From an uncultured Clostridia bacterium (GTDB taxonomy: Bacteria > Bacillota > Clostridia > Christensenellales > Aristaeellaceae): a DNA stretch of 11,908 bases. The translations under genes and the position numbers were made by a program. The stretch's first letter is position 1, and each line of letters opens with the position of its first letter. The notes under the pieces are model-generated. The model did not search any database, was not told where the DNA came from, and worked only from the letters and a program-made list of their open reading frames with translations. Below, one piece after another: positions 1-4,382 of the stretch. Location: positions 1 through 11,908 of the forward strand of contig CAMKAE010000048.1 in the NCBI GenBank assembly GCA_946410395.1, read 5' to 3'.

Positions 1-132
1 TCGCTGATATGAACAGATCGTGACAAAATAGTAGCCTTCCTTCGAGTAATCAAAATCGGAAAGCCTGTTCGACTTTCTTGCTTTGCGTCGATTGAATCCA
101 GTCACAAACATTCTGGCACCACTTTCTGTCAT
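1..132 (-). CDS. REP-associated tyrosine transposase (RAYT, IS200/Y1-like), N-terminal part, cut by window edge
   Basis: This reading frame is open from an ATG at 132 leftwards to base 1 (44 codons) and leaves the window without a stop. Residues 15-40 read RRKARKSNRL followed by SDFDYSKEGYYFVTIC. The pattern RRKS-x-RL-x-DYDYS-x-x-GYYFVTIC is how RAYT proteins (Y1_Tnp/IS200-like superfamily) usually begin. These are single-strand HUH-type nucleases proposed to act on REP palindromes. The catalytic HUH pair and tyrosine would lie outside the window and cannot be checked. The start is uncertain: ATG at 132 or ATG at 111 (residue 8), and neither has a good Shine-Dalgarno sequence. The REP-like palindromes directly upstream (228-452) are the expected neighbours of such a gene and strengthen the call. 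Whether the full gene is intact is unknown. Confidence 0.72.
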   Translation of the reverse strand, partial: MTESGARMFVTGFNRRKARKSNRLSDFDYSKEGYYFVTICSYQR

Positions 133-166
133 ATTGATTTGTCGCTTTGCAGAGGCAGGGCGTGCA

Positions 167-240
167 GGGGCGCAGCAAGGGGGGACGGGGGCGCAGCAAG
201 GGGGACGGGGGCGCAGCAAAGGGAGACGGGGCGCAGCAAG
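167..240. repeat. Tandem array of half-REP units (about 20-21 bp period)
   Basis: The core GGGGCGCAGCAA occurs four times, with CGCAGCAA at 171, 192, 212 and 232, so the period is 21, 20 and 20 bp. Units are joined by G-rich linkers ending in GAC. The core equals the reverse complement of the 3' half of the REP palindrome seen at 341 and 428. The last unit runs directly into the full inverted REP copy at 228-252. It looks like expansion or decay of REP ends. It is too short and too spacer-poor to be a CRISPR array. Confidence 0.75.
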
Positions 241-252
241 CGGCGCCCCTAC
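228..252 (-). repeat. REP-like palindrome, inverted copy
   Basis: This 25-bp copy is the exact reverse complement of those at 341-365 and 428-452. On the minus strand it starts with GTAG and continues with a GGGCGC / GCGCCC hairpin around an 8-base loop CGCTTGCT. A GTAG or GTGG tetranucleotide 5' of a short palindrome is the known hallmark of REP elements processed by RAYT proteins. Its opposite orientation to the next two copies gives a BIME-like arrangement. Confidence 0.78.
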
Positions 253-340
253 AGTTCCGGTGACACGTTTTATGGCAGCAGCCGGGCCATGCAGGGGAAT
301 CCGGCGTTTTCCGGTTGTCTCCGTGCGCCGGGTCTTTTTT

Positions 341-365
341 GTAGGGGCGCCGCTTGCTGCGCCCC
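341..365 (+). repeat. REP-like palindrome, direct copy 1
   Basis: GTAG is followed by a hairpin with arms GGGCGC (345-350) and GCGCCC (359-364). The copy is identical over 25 bp to 428-452. The identity between these two copies extends upstream into TCTCCGTGCGCCGGGTC plus a T run, so 318-365 and 407-452 form a longer direct repeat. They differ in the length of the T run (six versus four). Confidence 0.8.
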
Positions 366-427
366 TGCACCCCCCGCAGCCCTGCTGCATCTGCTACAAC
401 ACCGTATCTCCGTGCGCCGGGTCTTTT

Positions 428-452
428 GTAGGGGCGCCGCTTGCTGCGCCCC
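428..452 (+). repeat. REP-like palindrome, direct copy 2
   Basis: This is an exact 25-bp copy of the palindrome at 341-365, with the same upstream block TCTCCGTGCGCCGGGTC starting at 407. Between 452 and the gdhA terminator at 514 nothing else is recognisable. Confidence 0.8.
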
Positions 453-513
453 TTCTGCGACAGTGCAGCACAGTTATCAGTGAGCAGCCGCGCCTCCGGG
501 CGTAATACATGAA

Positions 514-542
514 CAGGCAGCCCGCACAAGACGGACTGCCTG
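514..542 (-). terminator. Stem-loop terminator of gdhA
   Basis: The hairpin lies 20 bp past the gdhA stop codon. Arms are CAGGCAG (514-520) and CTGCCTG (536-542), extended inward by CCG/CGG (522-524 and 532-534). The intervening pair is a G-U wobble only in minus-strand RNA, which favours this direction. The U tract after it is poor (TTCATGTATT), so termination may be incomplete. Confidence 0.65.
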
Positions 543-561
543 AAAACAGAATCTGATTATC

Positions 562-1899
562 TTACACCGCACCCTGAGCCATCATGGCCTCGGCCACCTT
601 GAGGAAGCCCGCGATGTTGGCGCCGGAGACGTAGTCGCCCGCGGTGGCGTATTCCTTCGCGGCCTCGTCCACCTTGGCGAAGATGTTCTCCATGATGCCC
701 TTCAGCTTGGCGTCGACCTCCTCGAAGGTCCAGGAGAGGCGCTGGCTGTTCTGGCTCATCTCCAGGGCGGAGGTGGCCACGCCGCCGGCGTTGGCAGCCT
801 TGGCGGGAGCGAAGAGGACGCCCGCTTCCTGGAAGACCTTGGTGGCCTCGAGGGTGGAGGGCATGTTCGCGCCCTCGCCCACGGCCATGACGCCGTTCGC
901 GACCAGGGCCTTCGCGCTCTCCTCGTCGATCTCGTTCTGGGTGGCGCAGGGCAGGGCGATGTCGCACTTGACGGTCCAGATGCCCTTGCAGCCCTCGGTG
1001 TAGGTGGCGGTGGGCACGCACTTCACATATTCCTTGATGCGCTTGCGCTCCACTTCCTTCAACTGCTTGACCACGGCCAGGTTGATGCCGGCGGGGTCGT
1101 AGATATAGCCGTTGGAGTCGGACATGGCGACAACCTTCGCACCCAGCTCGGTGGCCTTCTCATTGGCGTAGATGGCCACGTTGCCGCTGCCGGAGACGAC
1201 CACGGTCTTGCCCTGGAAGGACTTGCCGTTCGCCTTGAGCATCGCGTCGACAAAGTAGCACAGGCCGTAGCCGGTGGCCTGTTTGCGGGCCAGGGAGCCG
1301 CCGTAGGTCAGGCCCTTGCCGGTCAGCACGCCCTCGTACAGGCCGGTGATGCGCTTGTACTGGCCGTAGAGGTAGCCGATCTCCCGGCCGCCCACGCCGA
1401 TGTCGCCGGCGGGCACGTCCACGTCCGCGCCGATGTGGCGGTAGAGCTCCGTCATGAAGCTCTGGCAGAAGCGCATGACCTCGTTGTCGCTCTTGCCCTT
1501 GGGATCGAAGTCGGAGCCGCCCTTGCCGCCGCCGATGGGCAGGCCGGTCAGGCTGTTCTTCAGGATCTGCTCAAAGCCCAGGAACTTGATGATGGACAGG
1601 TTCACGCTGGGATGCAGGCGCAGGCCGCCCTTGTAGGGGCCGATGGCGCTGTTATACTGCACGCGGTAGCCGCGGTTGACCTGCACCTGGCCCTGATCAT
1701 CCACCCACGGCACCCGGAACATCACCACGCGCTCCGGCTCCACATAGCGCTCCAGCAAGCCCGCCTTCTCATACTCCGGATGCTTGTCGATCACCGGCTG
1801 CAGGGTGTTCAGGATCTCGGTGGCCGCCTGAATAAACTCCGGCTCGTGGGCGTTGCGCTGCTTCAGTCCGTCCAGTACCCGTTTTGCATAATCACTCAT
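562..1899 (-). CDS. gdhA: NADP-specific glutamate dehydrogenase
   Basis: The 445-residue product is the usual length of hexameric bacterial GdhA. It catalyses reversible reductive amination of 2-oxoglutarate with ammonium in the cytoplasm. The substrate-binding domain shows K90 (GPYKGGLR), K114 and the family signature LPIGGGKGGSDFDPKGKS with the catalytic lysine K126; D166 in PAGDIGVGGRE is the catalytic aspartate. The nucleotide domain has VVVSGSGNVA (residues 233-242) followed by SDSNG (260-264). The serine after the aspartate, as in E. coli-type GdhA, suggests NADP(H) rather than NAD(H), which is an inference. The start is fixed by AAAGGAG (1908-1914) 8 bases upstream. It has its own sigma-A-like promoter and a terminator, so it is probably monocistronic. 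All key residues appear intact. Confidence 0.97.
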   Translation of the reverse strand: MSDYAKRVLDGLKQRNAHEPEFIQAATEILNTLQPVIDKHPEYEKAGLLERYVEPERVVMFRVPWVDDQGQVQVNRGYRVQYNSAIGPYKGGLRLHPSVNLSIIKFLGFEQILKNSLTGLPIGGGKGGSDFDPKGKSDNEVMRFCQSFMTELYRHIGADVDVPAGDIGVGGREIGYLYGQYKRITGLYEGVLTGKGLTYGGSLARKQATGYGLCYFVDAMLKANGKSFQGKTVVVSGSGNVAIYANEKATELGAKVVAMSDSNGYIYDPAGINLAVVKQLKEVERKRIKEYVKCVPTATYTEGCKGIWTVKCDIALPCATQNEIDEESAKALVANGVMAVGEGANMPSTLEATKVFQEAGVLFAPAKAANAGGVATSALEMSQNSQRLSWTFEEVDAKLKGIMENIFAKVDEAAKEYATAGDYVSGANIAGFLKVAEAMMAQGAV

Positions 1900-1920
1900 G
1901 GTTTTCGCTCCTTTGCGCGT

Positions 1921-1938
1921 CCCGGGATCGTTCCCGGG
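1921..1938 (-). promoter_or_regulatory. Strong hairpin/palindrome in the gdhA leader
   Basis: CCCGGGATCGTTCCCGGG forms a 7-bp GC-rich stem with a 4-base loop. It lies between the predicted gdhA promoter and the ribosome binding site at 1908-1914, 6 bases before that site. It could be an operator just downstream of the transcription start or an mRNA stability/translation element. The sequence does not decide which. Confidence 0.5.
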
Positions 1939-1953
1939 CAGATTACGGAGGGT

Positions 1954-1982
1954 ATTCTATCTCAGATTGTGCAGGGCGGCAA
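1954..1982 (-). promoter_or_regulatory. Promoter of gdhA
   Basis: Reading the minus strand, TTGCCG (1977-1982) and TAGAAT (1954-1959) are separated by exactly 17 bp. The -10 matches the sigma-A consensus at 5 of 6 positions and the -35 at 4 of 6. The start of transcription would fall near 1947, giving a leader of about 50 nt. Confidence 0.65.
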
Positions 1983-2097
1983 GGGGAAAATTGCATTTTA
2001 TCTGTATTTCTGACGCATTAATCCCACAAATGTGCATTTTGAAAAAACTTTCTCCCGCCTCTGCAGGAAACCACCCGCCTGTGTGGAATGATAGAAC

Positions 2098-2114
2098 CGG
2101 TGTTTGATACACCG
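2098..2114 (+). promoter_or_regulatory. Inverted repeat upstream of the DUF308 gene
   Basis: CGGTGTTTGATACACCG has 6-bp arms around TTGAT and sits 33 bp before the start codon at 2148. It may be an operator or a leader hairpin. I found no convincing -10/-35 pair for this gene in 1990-2130. Confidence 0.3.
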
Positions 2115-2147
2115 AATAAAAACGGAAACAAAGAGGTGTCTTTCATC

Positions 2148-2645
2148 ATGAACAGCCTGAAAATGAACAACGATAAAGTGTACTGGATCCTGCTGGCCGT
2201 GCTTGGCCTGCTGATGATCATCTTCCACCGCGTCGCCGCCAACGTCATCCCCGTCATCGCCGGCGTGGGCCTGATCGTGATCGGCGCCATCGGCCTGCTG
2301 GGCTGGTGGACCATGCGCAGCGACCGGTCGGCCAACGTGATCGGTCAGTTCATCGGCGCGCTGCTGATGGTCTTCTTCGGCATCTGGGCCCTGAGCCATC
2401 CGAACACGTTCTCCCGGCTGATCAACATCGCGGCGGCCGTCATCCTGATCTGGTCCTGTGTGCAGAATCTGATGGTCAACCACCAGCTGCTGCAGGACAA
2501 GGTCATCGCGGTGGTCTGCATCGGCGGTGTGGTGCTGGGCGTCGTGATCCTGCTGGGCGGTCTGAACATCCTGTCCACCGGCATGGTGATCGCGGGCTGC
2601 GGCCTGCTCTACGCCGCCTGCGTGGGCCTGCTGAAGAACGCGTGA
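2148..2645 (+). CDS. DUF308 / HdeD-like small integral membrane protein
   Basis: The 165-residue protein is almost entirely hydrophobic, with six likely membrane segments at about residues 12-26, 32-53, 63-81, 88-108, 118-137 and 141-161. Paired helices rich in G, I, V and L, joined by short polar turns such as SHPNTFSR (83-90), are typical of the DUF308 (HdeD) family, which is built from three helical pairs. In enterobacteria HdeD is associated with acid resistance; the function of Firmicutes members is not established and none is claimed here. The start is placed at ATG 2148, not the in-frame ATG at 2088, because AAAGAGGTG (2130-2138) lies 9 bases upstream and residues before it are polar and unlike the family. 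It is divergent from gdhA and convergent with the C26 hydrolase. Confidence 0.8.
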   Translation: MNSLKMNNDKVYWILLAVLGLLMIIFHRVAANVIPVIAGVGLIVIGAIGLLGWWTMRSDRSANVIGQFIGALLMVFFGIWALSHPNTFSRLINIAAAVILIWSCVQNLMVNHQLLQDKVIAVVCIGGVVLGVVILLGGLNILSTGMVIAGCGLLYAACVGLLKNA

Positions 2646-2690
2646 TCACTCCCTTTATCCTCCGAAGCAGTACAAGGTAAGATTGAACCG

Positions 2691-2721
2691 CCATGAATGA
2701 AAATACTCCGTGTTTTCACAG
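2691..2721 (+). repeat. 31-bp direct repeat, copy A (short hairpin; possible micro-ORF)
   Basis: This copy matches 4234-4264 at 29 of 31 positions; the two differences are at 2704 and 2710. It contains a stem TGAAAATA / TGTTTTCA (2698-2705 and 2711-2718) that closes with one G-U wobble. From ATG 2693 it encodes MNENTPCFHSNSHQ and stops at 2735-2737. Both differences from the other copy are third-position silent in this frame (AAT/AAC, CCG/CCA). Translation is unproven; only a weak AAGG lies upstream. Confidence 0.7.
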
Positions 2722-2788
2722 TAATAGCCATCAATAAGAGTCATGCTGTCAAGGGTAAATCTTCATCTTGTTCGAGGAACAATGAAAA

Positions 2789-2828
2789 GCGCACTTTTCA
2801 CCATCTGTAAGAGGGTGAGTAAGTGCGC
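2789..2828. terminator. Bidirectional terminator between convergent genes
   Basis: Arms GCGCACTT (2789-2796) and AAGTGCGC (2821-2828) pair perfectly, with a second inner helix TCACC (2798-2802) / GGTGA (2814-2818). On the minus strand the stem is followed by TTTTCATTGTT, fitting a terminator for the C26 hydrolase gene that ends at 2870. On the plus strand it is followed by CCTTCTTTT, so it could also stop transcription from the DUF308 gene. A smaller stem, GCGTGA / TCACGC at 2861-2875, overlaps the hydrolase stop codon. Confidence 0.65.
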
Positions 2829-2869
2829 CCTTCTTTTGGCAAACTGGAATGCGTCAGTTGGCGTGAAAC

Positions 2870-3877
2870 TCACGCGGCGTCCGCTGCATCCTGTTCAAGA
2901 TATCTTTCCTCTACGATCCATTGGAAGATCGACAGTGCTGTGTCATAGTCCATGAAATCATTCCGGTTATCAGCGTTCTCCAGATGCTTGACCAGCGCCG
3001 CCTCGGGATGAAACTGGAGGCCGACGGCAAATGTCTTATCTGTTCTTTCAACCGCCTCAATCATCTGAACACCGTTGGTTTCAGTGATCCCGGTGATCAC
3101 CAGCCGCGTGTTGTCCACATTCCTGATCGCCTGATGGTGCCAGGACGGGCAGCCGGTGAGAACATTGCTTCCTGCCATTTCGTAAAGAAATGAATCGGAT
3201 GCGATTTGCACGTCATGCGGCGCATAATCCCGATAGGATTCCGGCGCTGCCTTCTGGTTGCGATGTTCGTAGCCATAGGGTACCCCGAGCTCGGAAAAGT
3301 AAGCCGGAACATCCTGAATGGTTTCCGCGCCGGATACGACAGAAAGCATCTGCATGCCGCGGCAGAAGCCCATGACAGGAATATCGTGATCAAGGCAATA
3401 GGTCATAGTCAGATAATCGGAAACATCCCGTTCTGCACAGAAGTCGATTTCTTCCACAATACCATGCCACGGTTTGGGGCTGAAATACAGCGATGGGCTG
3501 ATATCCTCGCCTCCGGTGAACAATACAATGCCGACATTCCCGACAGCCTCCGCAGCATTGGAATCATGCCAGGTGTTCACACGAACGTATTTTGCCGATG
3601 CCTCGTTCAATGAACCCAGCGCCGTGACACCCTGTGTCAGGTGCCCTTCGCCGTCATACTCCAGATCCGCAGACTGGACCTGGCTCAGCAGCACCCATTC
3701 TCCGCCTGCTGATTCGATCGCACGGCAAATATTCGTGAAAAACTCAGAATCAGTATCAGAACGCCATGCGATGCCGATGACAGGTCCTCTGAGGATCTGA
3801 AGGTTTTCCCCCTCGCAAACTGGGAACGCGGCGAGCATCAGGACGGTCACGAGTACCATTGCAATTGTTTTCTTCAT
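2870..3877 (-). CDS. Secreted class I glutamine amidotransferase-like hydrolase (peptidase C26, PuuD-like gamma-glutamyl hydrolase)
   Basis: The 335-residue protein begins MKKTIAMVLVTVLMLAAFPV, a signal peptide with a K-K n-region and a hydrophobic core, so it likely acts outside the membrane. The C26 fold follows: FTGGEDISPSLY (120-131), the nucleophile elbow GFCRGMQML (170-178) with C172, the loop SWHHQAI (245-251), and FHPE with H290 and E292 completing the Cys-His-Glu triad. The family cleaves gamma-glutamyl bonds (PuuD on gamma-glutamyl-GABA; others on folate polyglutamate or gamma-glutamyl peptides); the substrate here is unknown. Cytosolic PuuD is about 250 residues, so the signal peptide and an insert around 70-115 are additions. 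GAGGAGG (3886-3892) fixes the start. Base composition is visibly more AT-rich than the flanking genes (28 of 60 G+C in 3181-3240 against 46 of 60 in 8401-8460), suggesting a different origin. Confidence 0.88.
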   Translation of the reverse strand: MKKTIAMVLVTVLMLAAFPVCEGENLQILRGPVIGIAWRSDTDSEFFTNICRAIESAGGEWVLLSQVQSADLEYDGEGHLTQGVTALGSLNEASAKYVRVNTWHDSNAAEAVGNVGIVLFTGGEDISPSLYFSPKPWHGIVEEIDFCAERDVSDYLTMTYCLDHDIPVMGFCRGMQMLSVVSGAETIQDVPAYFSELGVPYGYEHRNQKAAPESYRDYAPHDVQIASDSFLYEMAGSNVLTGCPSWHHQAIRNVDNTRLVITGITETNGVQMIEAVERTDKTFAVGLQFHPEAALVKHLENADNRNDFMDYDTALSIFQWIVEERYLEQDAADAA

Positions 3878-3918
3878 GAGCTGTTCCTCCTCAAATCCCG
3901 ATTTGTTGATTCAAGGCA

Positions 3919-3947
3919 AGTATATCATATCAGTAAGCGTCCAGCAA
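3919..3947 (-). promoter_or_regulatory. Promoter of the C26 hydrolase gene
   Basis: On the minus strand TTGCTG (3942-3947) and TATACT (3919-3924) are 17 bp apart. The -10 matches the consensus at 5 of 6 positions. The predicted start falls about 35 bp before the codon at 3877, ahead of the strong GAGGAGG. Confidence 0.65.
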
Positions 3948-3971
3948 CCTATGCGTTATTTTTTCATCGGA

Positions 3972-4233
3972 TGTCAAAAATAGCAGTCAACTTACTGTAT
4001 GTAAAGTATCTATTCAGTCGTACGATTCGCTCTGGCTGAAACCCCTCTGTCGCTGCAGCGACATCTCCCCTTTCAGGGGAGACAAGGGTTTAAAGTTACT
4101 CAAAGCCTCCCCTGAAAGGGGAGGGGGACCGCTTGCGGTGGAGAGGTTCCTTGGCAGGACTGAATCGTTACTATGTAAATCATCTTAAATCACCCATTAC
4201 AGCACACATCATAGTATGCAGTACTATTTGACA
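3972..4233. mobile_element. MITE-like non-coding palindromic element (about 262 bp)
   Basis: Nested inverted repeats are arranged around a centre near 4095. The outermost arms are TGTCAAAAATAG (3972-3983) against CTATTTGACA (4224-4233), with a two-base length difference. Next come ATTCAGTC (4012-4019) against GACTGAAT (4158-4165), then AACCCCTCT (4040-4048) against AGAGGTT (4142-4148). The core holds a perfect palindrome GTCGCTGCAGCGAC (4049-4062), hairpins TCTCCCC/GGGGAGA (4064-4082) and CCTCCCC/GGGGAGG (4106-4124), and ACCGCTTGCGGT (4128-4139). No reading frame of note is present. Core sequences of this type recur in many gut Clostridia as far as I recall. The outer boundaries are tentative and no clear target-site duplication is seen. 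The element fills most of the 505-bp gap 3878-4382. Confidence 0.6.
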
Positions 4234-4264
4234 CCATGAATGAAAACACTCCATGTTTTCACAG
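4234..4264 (+). repeat. 31-bp direct repeat, copy B (perfect hairpin)
   Basis: This copy matches 2691-2721 except at 4247 and 4253. It forms a perfect stem TGAAAACA (4241-4248) / TGTTTTCA (4254-4261) with loop CTCCA. It abuts the right end of the MITE-like element and is followed two bases later by a terminator-like hairpin. Confidence 0.7.
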
Positions 4265-4367
4265 GAAGAGCTGCCGTCACCAGCAGCTCTTTTTCATGCG
4301 TGGAAGCAGGAAAGCGCACAGGCGGCGGCGAATGTTGGAAAAAGCAAGAAATCGTTTATCCGGATAA
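4236..4367 (+). CDS. Possible 43-residue leader ORF (doubtful)
   Basis: An open frame starts MNENTPCFH, the same nine residues as the micro-ORF at 2693, then continues with a very basic stretch (RRRR at residues 24-27 of the region near 4323) and ends with TAA at 4365-4367, inside the ribosome binding site region of the PreA-like gene. No Shine-Dalgarno sequence precedes the ATG, and a terminator-like hairpin lies inside the frame. It may be a regulatory leader peptide or simply chance readthrough of a repeat. It is listed so that it can be tested. Confidence 0.15.
   Translation: MNENTPCFHRKSCRHQQLFFMRGSRKAHRRRRMLEKARNRLSG
4266..4294 (+). terminator. Intrinsic terminator-like hairpin upstream of the PreA-like gene
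   Basis: A perfect 9-bp stem AAGAGCTGC (4266-4274) / GCAGCTCTT (4283-4291) is followed by a T run through 4294. It has the form of a rho-independent terminator on the plus strand, yet no plus-strand gene lies between 2645 and here. It ends 88 bp before the start codon at 4383, so it may be an attenuator of that gene or a barrier to transcription leaving the MITE-like element. Confidence 0.6.
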
Positions 4368-4368
4368 A
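4355..4368. promoter_or_regulatory. Perfect 14-bp palindrome, candidate operator of the PreA-like gene
   Basis: TTTATCCGGATAAA is a perfect dyad that overlaps the A-rich start of the ribosome binding site AAAAAGGAGG (4366-4375). A bound repressor or a folded RNA here could affect initiation. No clear -10/-35 pair was found between the hairpin at 4294 and this site. Confidence 0.4.
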
Positions 4369-4382
4369 AAGGAGGCCTTGCC

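Noticed and set aside
167..240. CRISPR array
   Set aside because: The units are about 20 bp with no unique spacers of constant length, and no cas genes are nearby. The repeat is half of the local REP.
50..529. Open frames through the REP cluster (50-529 minus, 83-505 plus, 139-483 plus)
   Set aside because: Their sequence consists of repeat translations such as GRSKRRPYK and CRGAACCAP. The only convincing coding signal is the RAYT start in another frame (1-132).
2088..2147. Upstream ATG extension of the DUF308 protein (20 extra residues)
   Set aside because: The residues are polar, the dyad at 2098-2114 lies inside, and the good ribosome binding site AAAGAGGTG serves ATG 2148.
2743..2955. 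70-residue plus-strand open frame between the DUF308 and hydrolase genes
   Set aside because: It runs through the bidirectional terminator and into the 3' end of the hydrolase gene on the other strand. It has no ribosome binding site and no recognisable motif.
4228..4257. Sigma-A promoter from TTGACA (4228-4233) toward the PreA-like gene
   Set aside because: The -35 is perfect but the best -10 at 17-18 bp is only CCATGT or CATGTT. It would also place the start right before a terminator hairpin. It is kept only as a remark in the MITE finding.
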